From an uncultured Gammaproteobacteria bacterium (GTDB taxonomy: Bacteria; Pseudomonadota; Gammaproteobacteria; Pseudomonadales; Pseudohongiellaceae), in NCBI GenBank assembly GCA_903889815.1, contig CAISYX010000294.1, positions 1 through 13,666 of the forward strand: 13,666 nucleotides of DNA. Reading direction: 5' to 3'. The notes under the pieces are model-generated. The model ran no database searches. It was not told the DNA's origin and saw nothing but the letters and a program-made list of their open reading frames with translations. Shown in pieces: positions 7,152 to 13,621 of the stretch. Made by a program: the position numbers and the translations under genes. How positions within the stretch are numbered: position 1 is the stretch's first letter; every line of letters begins with the position of its first letter.

Positions 7152-8010
7152 GCTGTCCCACTCCGGACCAGGCCTGCCACTCGCAGCGGGCGCGCCCGTC
7201 TTCCTGCAGCTTCAGAAGATGGGCCAGCAGCGTCTTGCAGGCCAGTGGCAGCAATCGAGCGGGCACGTCGTCGTAGACCTGCCGCACCAGCGCTTCCAGT
7301 GGCAGCGCCCCGGCTTGCTCCGCCAGCACCCGCAACACCTTCTGTTCCCGTCGCAGACGGTGGCGCAACAAGGTGTCGATCATCTGGAACGGCTGCTTCA
7401 TCACCCGCCCGTGGGCCGGTGCCAACGCCTGCAACGGCAAGGATTTCAGGGCTTCCAGAGATTGCAGATAGTGCCGCATGCTGCCATAGGGAGGCAGGAT
7501 GACGGGCGTGGTACCCTCCAGAATGTGATCCCCCGTAAACAACAGGCCGTCTTCCTCCAGCAGAAAGCACAGATGGTTGGAGACATGGCCGGGGGTGTGC
7601 ACAAGGCGCATGGTGAATTCACCACAATCAATGCGTTCTCCATCCAGGAACTGGCGTGCCGGCGTGAACGTCGGGTCCTGTCCGCTGCCCTCAGGAGGCA
7701 ACAGGCCGACAAGCCTGGCGCCTGTCGCGCGCTGCAGCGGCGCGGCACCCGGGGAGTGATCACCGTGGGTATGCGTCACAAAGATCCAGTCAATGGGCTT
7801 CCCGTTCGCGAAGCGCAGGACAGCCTCAAGATGCTGGTCGTCGACCGGCCCGGGATCGAGAACGGCCAGCCGGCGATCGCCAATGACATACGTGTTGGTG
7901 CCCGGGCCCGTCATCGGCCCCGCGTTTCGCCCCAGAATGCAGTGCACTGGAACTGCGCCCGTTCCGGCGACATGTGGCACTCCTGCGATCATTTCCGGCA
8001 CCTGCCGCAC
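7141..8010 (-). CDS. MBL-fold metallo-hydrolase with C-terminal winged helix (LACTB2-like)
   Basis: A metallo-beta-lactamase-fold hydrolase with the complete set of metal ligands: HTHGDH at 80-85, His138/His142 in HTPGHVS, Asp161 in FTGDHILEG and His200 in PAHGRVM. The N-terminal GPMTGPGTNTYVIG (31-44) and the C-terminal helical region after about 215, which resembles the LACTB2 winged helix, place it near LACTB2-like proteins. That group includes a human mitochondrial endoribonuclease, but bacterial members are mostly uncharacterised, so the substrate is unknown. The GTG at 8010 has GAGGGG just upstream; an ATG at 7992 with AGGTG upstream is equally plausible and would shorten it by 6 codons. 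It overlaps the YhbQ-like nuclease gene. Whether the two nucleic-acid-related folds work together is inference only. Confidence 0.9.
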   Translation of the reverse strand: MRQVPEMIAGVPHVAGTGAVPVHCILGRNAGPMTGPGTNTYVIGDRRLAVLDPGPVDDQHLEAVLRFANGKPIDWIFVTHTHGDHSPGAAPLQRATGARLVGLLPPEGSGQDPTFTPARQFLDGERIDCGEFTMRLVHTPGHVSNHLCFLLEEDGLLFTGDHILEGTTPVILPPYGSMRHYLQSLEALKSLPLQALAPAHGRVMKQPFQMIDTLLRHRLRREQKVLRVLAEQAGALPLEALVRQVYDDVPARLLPLACKTLLAHLLKLQEDGRARCEWQAWSGVGQHER

Positions 8011-8046
8011 TCCCCCTCGACGGGCCTGCAGGCCACGATGCGACGC

Positions 8047-8075
8047 ATGATAGCCCGATTGCGACAGAGCGAGAA
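8047..8075 (-). promoter_or_regulatory. Weak promoter candidate for the MBL-yhbQ pair
   Basis: On the minus strand TATCAT (8047-8052) lies in GGGCTATCATGCG, nearly the same context as the proA -10. The -35 at 17 nt (TTCTCG, 8070-8075) is poor. A start near 8040 would leave a leader of about 30-50 nt. A short inverted repeat (ATGCG-A-CGCAT, 8038-8048) overlaps the -10 edge, and a 12-bp palindrome GGCCTGCAGGCC (8023-8034) lies in the leader. Confidence 0.3.
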
Positions 8076-8076
8076 A

Positions 8077-8098
8077 CGACCTTCGGGGTCGCCTTTTT
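8077..8098 (+). terminator. Terminator-like hairpin with T5 tract
   Basis: CGACC-TTCGG-GGTCG gives a 5-bp stem with a UUCG-type loop, followed by CC and TTTTT (8094-8098). As plus-strand RNA this has the shape of a short intrinsic terminator. No plus-strand gene lies immediately upstream; it sits 25 nt before the proposed serA -35. It may insulate serA from antisense transcription coming out of the MBL gene, or end an unseen small RNA. On the minus strand the following bases are only TTTCTC. Confidence 0.45.
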
Positions 8099-8123
8099 CA
8101 TGCCGTCCGGCACGCACCAAAGG

Positions 8124-8153
8124 CTGGCATTCAAATGCGTTTCAGGATATAAA
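8124..8153 (+). promoter_or_regulatory. Candidate serA promoter
   Basis: CTGGCA (8124-8129) and TATAAA (8148-8153) are separated by 18 nt. Transcription would begin near 8160, leaving a leader of about 137 nt before serA. In that leader (8161-8297) I see no riboswitch fold, leader peptide or T-boxed hairpin that I can name; it contains a T5 run at 8192-8196 without a stem before it. Confidence 0.4.
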
Positions 8154-8297
8154 GTGCGCCTTTAAAAACCCCGGCGCGTCACCAGATCGATCCTTTTTCC
8201 TGTCCTCCGTGCTCCTGTAATCACCCAGGGCTTTGATGAAGTTGTCCGCTCAAGACGCGCCCAGAACGCTATTCACAGCGCATTCAAGGTACTCGCG

Positions 8298-9476
8298 ATG
8301 TACAAGATTCAGACTTTCAACCAGATTTCCCCGAAAGGCCTCGTCCGTTTCAACAGCAGCTTTGAAGTGGGTGCGGGGCTGGGCGAAGCTGATGCCATTC
8401 TGGTGAGAAGCCACAAGCTTCAGGACAGTGACGCCAACCCGAACCTGAAGGCCGTGGCACGCGCCGGTGCAGGCGTCAACAATGTGCCTGTCGCCAGCTA
8501 CACCGAAAAGGGCATCGTGGTGTTCAACACTCCCGGCGCCAATGCCAATGCCGTCAAGGAGCTGGTGCTTTGCGGCCTGCTGCTGTCTTCACGCGGCATT
8601 CTGCCGGGCATCGCCTATGTGAATTCTCTCTTCGAGATGAAAGACAATGCCGCCATGTCCAAGCTCCTGGAGCAGGAGAAGAGCCGCTTCAAGGGCTCCG
8701 AGATCGCCGGCAAAACGCTGGGGATCGTTGGCCTTGGCGCCATCGGCTCCCTGGTTGCCGAGATGGCCATCAGCCTGGGCATGAAGGTGCTGGGCTACGA
8801 CCCGGCCCTTTCGGTGGATGCGGCGTGGCGATTGCCGAATCAGGTGCGCAAGATTGAGAACCTGACAGCCCTGCTGGTGAATTCCGACTTTGTGAGCCTG
8901 CACCTGCCGGTGCTGGAATCCACACGCAACCTGATCGACGCCGCCGCCATCGCCAACATGAAGCCAGGCCTCTGCCTGCTGAACTTCTCCCGGGATGAAA
9001 TCGTCAACACGCAGGCCATTGTGGATGGACTCAACCGCAAGCAGCTGCGCATGTACGTCGCTGATTTCCCCTGCGCGGAGCTGATTGGCCGCGACGACGT
9101 GATTCTCATGCCGCACATCGGTGCCAGCACTGATGAAGCGGAAGACAATTGCGCGGTGATGGCTGCCGATCAGCTGATGGACTTCCTCGAGAACGGCAAC
9201 ATCCGCAACTCGGTGAATTTCCCGAATGTGTCACTGGACCGCTCTCCGAGCGCTGCCAGGGGAACCCGCATCGCGATCAGCAACAAGAATGTGCCGAAGA
9301 TGCTGGGCCAGATCCTGTCCATTCTGGCGGATCAGAACATCAACGTGATCGACATGATCAACAAGAGCCGCAACGAAATTGCCTACAACCTGATCGACGT
9401 GGAGTCGCGTCCGTCGGAAGCGGTGCTGGCGGAAATCGCCGCAATCCAGGATGTAATAAAAGTGAGTGTGTTGTAA
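8298..9476 (+). CDS. serA: D-3-phosphoglycerate dehydrogenase SerA (short, single ACT domain)
   Basis: SerA oxidises 3-phosphoglycerate to 3-phosphohydroxypyruvate with NAD, the first step of serine synthesis. The 392-residue protein has a split substrate-binding domain (1-95 and about 285-320), a Rossmann domain with G145-L-G-A-I-G150 and Asp168 (NAD specificity), and catalytic residues Arg232 (NFSRDEIV), Glu261 (FPCAELIG) and His273 (MPHIGAST). An ACT domain occupies about 323-392 and could bind serine for feedback inhibition. It is shorter than E. coli SerA (410) and has SRDEIV where many relatives have RG.L/VV. The ATG has AAGG about 7 nt upstream. serC follows downstream on the same strand, but a 246-nt gap with a large palindromic element lies between, so co-transcription is uncertain. 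Confidence 0.95.
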   Translation: MYKIQTFNQISPKGLVRFNSSFEVGAGLGEADAILVRSHKLQDSDANPNLKAVARAGAGVNNVPVASYTEKGIVVFNTPGANANAVKELVLCGLLLSSRGILPGIAYVNSLFEMKDNAAMSKLLEQEKSRFKGSEIAGKTLGIVGLGAIGSLVAEMAISLGMKVLGYDPALSVDAAWRLPNQVRKIENLTALLVNSDFVSLHLPVLESTRNLIDAAAIANMKPGLCLLNFSRDEIVNTQAIVDGLNRKQLRMYVADFPCAELIGRDDVILMPHIGASTDEAEDNCAVMAADQLMDFLENGNIRNSVNFPNVSLDRSPSAARGTRIAISNKNVPKMLGQILSILADQNINVIDMINKSRNEIAYNLIDVESRPSEAVLAEIAAIQDVIKVSVL

Positions 9477-9494
9477 GGATTGTTTTTCCGGCGG

Positions 9495-9605
9495 GAACCG
9501 GGAGGGCTCAAGGGCGCTGTGACACGCCGTGAACCCGTCCCTGGGGGCTCGGCTGCCGCCGTCCTGGCGGCAGACGGTCACAGCGCCCTTGAGCCCTCCC
9601 GCTTC
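9495..9605. repeat. Nested palindromic element between serA and serC
   Basis: A 111-bp element bounded by long inverted arms: 9499-9523 and 9577-9601 pair perfectly over 25 bp, and after one mismatch pairing continues for 3 bp to 9495/9605. Inside are two more stem-loops: 9531-9550 (GAACCC/GGGCTC with one A-C mismatch, 8-nt loop) and 9553-9573 (CTGCCGCC/GGCGGCAG, perfect 8 bp, loop GTCCT). RNA or single-stranded DNA could therefore fold as a long stem topped by two hairpins. It begins 18 nt after the serA stop. No T-run follows, so it is not a normal intrinsic terminator, though it may slow or end transcription or protect the serA mRNA 3' end. The form suggests a dispersed intergenic repeat or small non-autonomous element; no flanking direct repeat was seen. 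The region 9606-9698 that follows shows no gene. Confidence 0.85.
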
Positions 9606-9722
9606 AGCAGCAACACACTCCGACGATGTGCAGGAGAAGAGGCGTCGGCACCGCACACCGCCATGGCCGCCCCGCAAGGCGCACCGGAATACAGATTTTT
9701 AACTTGTTAACAGGAAACCACC

Positions 9723-10811
9723 ATGAAACGCGTATTCAACTTCGGGGCCGGTCCGGCCATGCTCCCACTGCCTGTCCTTGAAAAAGCCAGAGACGAATTT
9801 CTGGACTGGAAAGGGCTGGGCATGTCCGTGATAGAAGTCAGCCACCGCAGCGCCGAGTTCGAAGCCCTGCTGACCGAGACTGACAACCTGATGCGTGAGC
9901 TGGCCGGCCTGCCGGACAACTTCGACATCCTGTACGTGCACGGCAGCGCCCAGATGCAGTTTGCCGCCATTCCGCTGAACCTGATGCCCCTGAAGCCCGC
10001 ACACAAGGCGGCGTTCATCGAAAGCGGTCACTGGACGGTGCTGGCCCGCAAGGAAGCGGCGCGCTACGGCAAGGCGGTGACGGTCGCCACCAGCGAAGCC
10101 AGCAACTTCAACCACATTCCGGACTTCGATGTCGCCACGCTGGACGCCGACACCTCCTACGTGCACATCACCAGCAACAACACCTTGTTCGGCACCCGCT
10201 GGAACGAGTTCCCCGACACGGGAGACATTCCGCTGGTGGCAGACATGACGTCCGAGCTGATGTCACGCGTCATCGACTACAACAAGTTCGGCCTGGTGTT
10301 TGCCGGCCTGCAGAAGAACCTGGGCCCCTCAGGCATGGCCGCCGTGCTGATCCGCAAGGACCTGATCGGTCACGCCATGCCGCAAACGCCCAATCTGCTG
10401 AACTACGACACTTACGCCAAGAACCATTCCATGCCCAACACCATCAACACCTTTGCCGTCTACATGATGAATCTGGTGCTGCACTGGCTGAAGGATCAGG
10501 GCGGCGTGCCCGCAATGGAAAAGATCAACGCCCACAAGGCACAGATCATCTATGACGCTATCGACAGCACGGATTTTTACCGCGGTGCCGCGCAGAAGAG
10601 CCACCGCTCGCAGATGAACATCACCTTCACGCTGGCGAACAGCGATCTGGACAAGAAGTTCCTTGACGAGGCCCAGGCGCTGGGACTCTATTCGCTCAAG
10701 GGACACCGTGTAGTGGGCGGCATGCGTGCCTCCATCTACAACGCGATGCCCGTGGAAGGCTGCCAGACACTGGCAGACTTCATGAAGGACTTTGAGCGTC
10801 GCAACGGCTGA
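9723..10811 (+). CDS. serC: Phosphoserine aminotransferase SerC
   Basis: SerC is a PLP-dependent class V aminotransferase that converts 3-phosphohydroxypyruvate and glutamate to phosphoserine and 2-oxoglutarate; it also acts in pyridoxal phosphate synthesis in organisms with the PdxB route. The 362-residue protein has the standard family length. The N-terminal FNFGAGPAMLP (5-15) is diagnostic; SVIEVSHRS at 35-43 and SNNTLFGTRWNEFP at 151-164 are substrate/cofactor segments, and Lys198 in VFAGLQKNLGPSG is the PLP Schiff-base lysine. RASIYNAMP at 335-343 is the C-terminal signature. AGGA lies about 8 nt before the ATG. Just upstream, TTAAC-TT-GTTAA (9699-9710) is a small perfect palindrome, possibly an operator; I see no clear promoter. 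Palindromic repeats flank the gene on both sides. Confidence 0.97.
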   Translation: MKRVFNFGAGPAMLPLPVLEKARDEFLDWKGLGMSVIEVSHRSAEFEALLTETDNLMRELAGLPDNFDILYVHGSAQMQFAAIPLNLMPLKPAHKAAFIESGHWTVLARKEAARYGKAVTVATSEASNFNHIPDFDVATLDADTSYVHITSNNTLFGTRWNEFPDTGDIPLVADMTSELMSRVIDYNKFGLVFAGLQKNLGPSGMAAVLIRKDLIGHAMPQTPNLLNYDTYAKNHSMPNTINTFAVYMMNLVLHWLKDQGGVPAMEKINAHKAQIIYDAIDSTDFYRGAAQKSHRSQMNITFTLANSDLDKKFLDEAQALGLYSLKGHRVVGGMRASIYNAMPVEGCQTLADFMKDFERRNG

Positions 10812-10826
10812 GACAGGGCCGAGCGT

Positions 10827-10844
10827 GTGCGAGCGGGCGTGCCA
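10827..10844. repeat. Truncated tandem copy of the left REP head
   Basis: Positions 10827-10843 repeat the first 17 nt of the REP that starts at 10845, with one mismatch (C for G at 10830), followed by a single A. The copy stops before the second half of the REP stem, so it cannot form the hairpin alone. It looks like an 18-bp local duplication. Confidence 0.6.
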
Positions 10845-10913
10845 GTGGGAGCGGGCGTGCCCGCGAACCTGGAATTTCCATCTACCCTTGTTCGCGGGCA
10901 AGCCCGCTCCCAC
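10845..10913. repeat. REPIN-like pair of inverted REP sequences
   Basis: Two 23-nt REP units face each other: 10845-10867 and 10891-10913 are inverted copies with a single mismatch (13th base). Each has its own hairpin: GCGGGC-GT-GCCCGC on the left, GCGGGC-AA-GCCCGC on the right, with outer GTGGGA and CGAA flanks. A 23-nt AT-richer spacer (10868-10890) lies between. The GTGGGAGCGGGC head is the classic Pseudomonas-type REP sequence; such pairs are mobilised by RAYT (TnpA-REP) transposases encoded elsewhere. It lies between serC and dinB and ends 14 nt before the dinB ATG. Confidence 0.85.
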
Positions 10914-10927
10914 GGGAAGCTGCAAGC

Positions 10928-12040
10928 ATGTCTGACTCCCGCAAGATCATTCACTGCGACTGCGACTGCTTCTACGCATCCATCGAGGCACGGGACAATC
11001 CTGCGCTGATCGGCAAGCCCGTCGCGGTCGGTGGGCGCCCCGAGCAGCGCGGCGTTGTTGCTACCTGCAATTACGAAGCACGCCGCTTCGGCATCCACTC
11101 CGCCATGCCCATGTCCACAGCGCTGCGCAAATGCCCGCAGTTGATCGTCATCCACCCGCGCATGGACAAATACCGTGAAGCCTCTGATGCGGTGCACCAG
11201 ATCTTCCGCGACTACACCGAACTGATCGAACCGCTGTCGCTGGACGAAGCCTATCTGGACGTCACCCTCGCGACCGCCTGCCACGGCAGCGCGACGCTGA
11301 TTGCCCAGGAGATCCGGCAGCGCGTACGCGAGACGGTCGGCATCACGCTGTCGGCAGGCATCGCTCCCAACAAGTTCATTGCCAAGATCGCCAGTGACTG
11401 GAACAAGCCGGATGGACAATTCGTGGTCAAGCCCCATGAAGTGGACGCCTTCGTGCGCGCACTGCCCGTCAAGAAGCTCTTTGGCGTGGGAAAGGTCACC
11501 GCTGCCCGGCTCAATGACATGGGCATCGAGACCTGCGAGCACTTGCGCAGCCTTGACGAAGCGGCACTGACGGAGCACTTCGGCAGCTTTGGCTTGAGTC
11601 TCTACCGCCTTTGCCGCGGCATTGACGAGCGGCCAGTCAATACCGACCGCACACGCAAGTCGCTGAGTGTCGAAAATACCTATGCCGTGGACCTGCCCAC
11701 GCTGGAAGACTGTCTGGCGAAACTGCCCGATCTGCATCAGCAGATGGAGGTGCGCCTGGCCCGGGTGCTGGGGGAATACCGGGTCAGCAAGAAATACCTG
11801 AAGCTGAAGTTCAATGATTTTGTCTCCACCACCATTGAAGCCATGTCGCCTGCCACGGAACTGGAAGGCTATATCCTGCTATGCCGTGAGGCGCATGCGC
11901 GCGGCAACAGGCCTGTGCGGCTGATCGGCATGGGAGTGCGGCTGGAACGCGGAGGAGGACAGAGCGATGGTGTGCAGGAGCAGGATGCTGCCTATGACCT
12001 GCAGCCCCGCCACCGCCAGATGGTCCTGCCGCTGGAGTGA
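10928..12040 (+). CDS. dinB: DNA polymerase IV (Y-family translesion polymerase DinB)
   Basis: DinB copies past damaged bases, notably N2-guanine adducts, with low fidelity. The 370-residue protein begins with IIHCDCDCFYASIE (7-20): Asp11 is the first catalytic carboxylate, and the steric-gate position is Tyr16 rather than the Phe of E. coli. SLDEAYLD at 104-111 supplies Asp106 and Glu107. Helix-hairpin-helix segments follow at about 180-235, and the little finger domain at about 245-345. The last residues QMVLPLE (364-370) fit the beta-clamp binding motif. It is about 19 residues longer than E. coli DinB, mainly a Gly/Gln/Asp-rich linker before the clamp motif. GGAAG lies about 9 nt before the ATG. 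No LexA box is visible in the 116-nt gap, and the REPIN occupies most of it. Confidence 0.96.
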   Translation: MSDSRKIIHCDCDCFYASIEARDNPALIGKPVAVGGRPEQRGVVATCNYEARRFGIHSAMPMSTALRKCPQLIVIHPRMDKYREASDAVHQIFRDYTELIEPLSLDEAYLDVTLATACHGSATLIAQEIRQRVRETVGITLSAGIAPNKFIAKIASDWNKPDGQFVVKPHEVDAFVRALPVKKLFGVGKVTAARLNDMGIETCEHLRSLDEAALTEHFGSFGLSLYRLCRGIDERPVNTDRTRKSLSVENTYAVDLPTLEDCLAKLPDLHQQMEVRLARVLGEYRVSKKYLKLKFNDFVSTTIEAMSPATELEGYILLCREAHARGNRPVRLIGMGVRLERGGGQSDGVQEQDAAYDLQPRHRQMVLPLE

Positions 12041-12068
12041 TGCCAAGAGGCGGGAATTGGGCTATTGT
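12040..12068 (+). promoter_or_regulatory. Weak promoter candidate before greB
   Basis: ATGCCA (12040-12045) and TATTGT (12063-12068) are 17 nt apart; the -10 context GGGCTATTGTG resembles the better proA promoter. It would place a start near 12075, about 42 nt before the greB ATG. Both boxes match the consensus only partly. The rest of this 76-nt gap holds only a weak 5-bp stem (12072-12076/12084-12088). Confidence 0.25.
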
Positions 12069-12116
12069 GCCGGGCAATTACGCTGCCCTGAGAGAGCCGG
12101 CCCTGCCTGCCACGCC

Positions 12117-12626
12117 ATGAAGCAAGATGACACCAAGCCACGCCCCCGCATCTCGAATTACATTACTGTGGAAGGCGAGAAACGCCTGCGCGAAGAACTC
12201 GATTTGCTGTGGCGCTTCGAGCGCCCCAAGGTCACCCAGCAGGTCAGCGACGCAGCTGCCATGGGCGACCGCTCCGAGAACGCCGAGTACATCTATGGCA
12301 AGAAGCGCCTGCGCGAGATAGATCGGCGAGTGCGCCATTTGCGCAAACGTCTCGAAGCGCTGACCGTGGTAGACAAGCCTCCTTCCGATCCTTCGCGCAT
12401 CTACTTCGGCGCCTGGATCACGGTAGAAGATGAGGACGGGGTGGTGCACGATTACCGGCTCGTCGGCCCGGACGAAATCGCCGAAAAGCCCGGCTACATC
12501 AGCGTCGACGCCCCGCTCGGTCGGGCCTTGCTGGGCAAGGCCGCCGAAAGTGAAGTATGGATACTGACACCCAGTGGGCCGCGGGAGTGGTATGTACTGC
12601 GCGTCTCCTATCAAGGTGCCCGATGA
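12117..12626 (+). CDS. greB: Transcription elongation factor GreB
   Basis: GreB enters the secondary channel of RNA polymerase and stimulates cleavage of backtracked RNA, rescuing arrested complexes. The 169-residue product has the N-terminal coiled coil (about 15-85) with the acidic tip: AAAMGDRSENAEYIYGKKRLREIDRR at about 46-71, with Asp51 and Glu54 as the Mg-coordinating pair. The GDRSENAEYIYGKKRLREIDRRVR run is typical of GreB rather than GreA. A C-terminal FKBP-like domain runs from about 93 to 165 and includes DAPLGRALLGKA. The ATG at 12117 is the only reasonable start, although it lacks a close Shine-Dalgarno sequence (nearest GAGAG is about 20 nt away). The open frame upstream is dinB shadow. 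The stop overlaps the next ATG as ATGA, so the regulator is probably co-translated. Confidence 0.96.
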   Translation: MKQDDTKPRPRISNYITVEGEKRLREELDLLWRFERPKVTQQVSDAAAMGDRSENAEYIYGKKRLREIDRRVRHLRKRLEALTVVDKPPSDPSRIYFGAWITVEDEDGVVHDYRLVGPDEIAEKPGYISVDAPLGRALLGKAAESEVWILTPSGPREWYVLRVSYQGAR

Positions 12627-13621
12627 AACACGTCACACTGCTGGCGATCGAGAGTGCGCTGGCTTCCAGCATTACAATTCCGCTGGAAATGATCCATGCC
12701 GCCGATGTCATCAAGCGCATCCGCAATCGCAAGGCCGAACGCCGCCGCTTTCTCATTGCCAGTGAGCATGGGCAACCTCTGACCATGATCGGTGGCATCG
12801 TCATCGCGCCACAGGCAAGTCTGGCCGACATACCCCGAACTGACCTCATTTTCATCCCCGCGCTGTGGGGCAATCCAAACGCCATCGTCGGAGCGCACCC
12901 GGGCATCACGCAATGGCTGGCTGCTCAGTACGCTCTTGGCGCCACCATCTGCAGCGTTGGCACCGGCAGCTATTTTCTGGCAGAAGCGGGACTGCTGGAT
13001 GGCCGCAACGCGACCACTCACTGGTATTACTTCGACGACTTCAGCAAGCGCTATCCGCGCGTGACGCTGCAGCGTCGACGCTTCATCACCCACGCCGACC
13101 GACTGTACTGCACCGGCAGTGTCAATGCCGTACGCGACGTGATGCTGCATTTTGTGGAACGTCTGTTCACACCAGAGGTCGCTGATGAGGTGTCGCACCA
13201 CTTCACCCACGAGCTCAAACGCTCATACGAGTCGATGCTGCTGGCGAGCGAAGAGAAGGACACCCACCACGACGAGCAGATCATCAAGATTCAGGAGTGG
13301 CTGAAAAAGCATTACCAGAGGGATGTGGCGTTGAAGACGCTGGCGGAAAAGTTCGATATCAGCGTACGTTCATTCAACCGGCGCTTTCGGCTGGCAGCGG
13401 GGCAGACGCCTCTGCAATACCTGCAGGAAGTACGACTGCAGCAAGCCAAGGCACTGCTCAAACAGAGCAATCTGAGCATTGCCGAAATAGCGTTTGCCGT
13501 GGGGTATCAGGACACCAGCTATTTCTCGTCGCTGTTCAAGCGCGTCAATGCCATCACGCCCAATGAATACCGGCATCTGGTGCGCACCAAACTCTTCAAC
13601 GTGGAAGCGGAGATTCCATAG
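12623..13621 (+). CDS. AraC-family transcriptional regulator with DJ-1/PfpI-like N-terminal domain
   Basis: A 332-residue two-domain regulator. Residues 1-180 form a class I glutamine amidotransferase-like (DJ-1/PfpI) domain, with AEAGLLDGRNATTHW at 120-134 as the family signature. In many relatives the elbow just before this reads C-T-G; here it is VGTGSYFLA, so Gly113 occupies the usual Cys position (a Cys sits at 110), and the domain is probably a ligand sensor, not an enzyme. Residues 220-325 are an AraC/XylS double helix-turn-helix: LKTLAEKFDISVRSFNRRFR and LSIAEIAFAVGYQDTSYFSSLFKR. Related proteins (GlxA/CdhR/ArgR-type) control amino acid, carnitine or betaine catabolism; the ligand here is unknown. 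I chose the ATG at 12623 (AAGGTG just upstream, ATGA overlap with greB) over a start at 12557 inside greB. No target operon is in view. Confidence 0.93.
   Translation: MKHVTLLAIESALASSITIPLEMIHAADVIKRIRNRKAERRRFLIASEHGQPLTMIGGIVIAPQASLADIPRTDLIFIPALWGNPNAIVGAHPGITQWLAAQYALGATICSVGTGSYFLAEAGLLDGRNATTHWYYFDDFSKRYPRVTLQRRRFITHADRLYCTGSVNAVRDVMLHFVERLFTPEVADEVSHHFTHELKRSYESMLLASEEKDTHHDEQIIKIQEWLKKHYQRDVALKTLAEKFDISVRSFNRRFRLAAGQTPLQYLQEVRLQQAKALLKQSNLSIAEIAFAVGYQDTSYFSSLFKRVNAITPNEYRHLVRTKLFNVEAEIP

Noticed and set aside
7078..8220. Long plus-strand open frame of 380 codons
   Set aside because: It lies antisense to the MBL and GIY-YIG genes, which have complete catalytic motifs; its product has no recognisable domain and Gln/Arg/His-rich composition typical of a shadow frame.
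9480..9710. Short open frames on both strands across the serA-serC gap
   Set aside because: They are translations of the palindromic element; nearly mirrored peptides arise from its two arms, a sign of a repeat, not a gene.
10760..10776. CTGCCAG-ACA-CTGGCAG palindrome considered as a LexA box for dinB
   Set aside because: Spacing between CTG and CAG is 11, not 10, it lies inside the serC coding region, and it lacks the AT-rich centre of a LexA site.
10736..11737. Minus-strand open frame of 333 codons opposite dinB
   Set aside because: dinB on the other strand has all Y-family motifs; this frame has none and spans the REPIN.
11967..12116. Upstream extension of greB
   Set aside because: It overlaps the end of dinB and adds nothing similar to GreB; the coiled coil begins just after the ATG at 12117.
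12557..12622. Upstream ATG for the AraC-type regulator
   Set aside because: This would overlap 70 nt of greB; the ATG at 12623 has AAGGTG and the ATGA junction, and starts where the DJ-1/PfpI domain starts.
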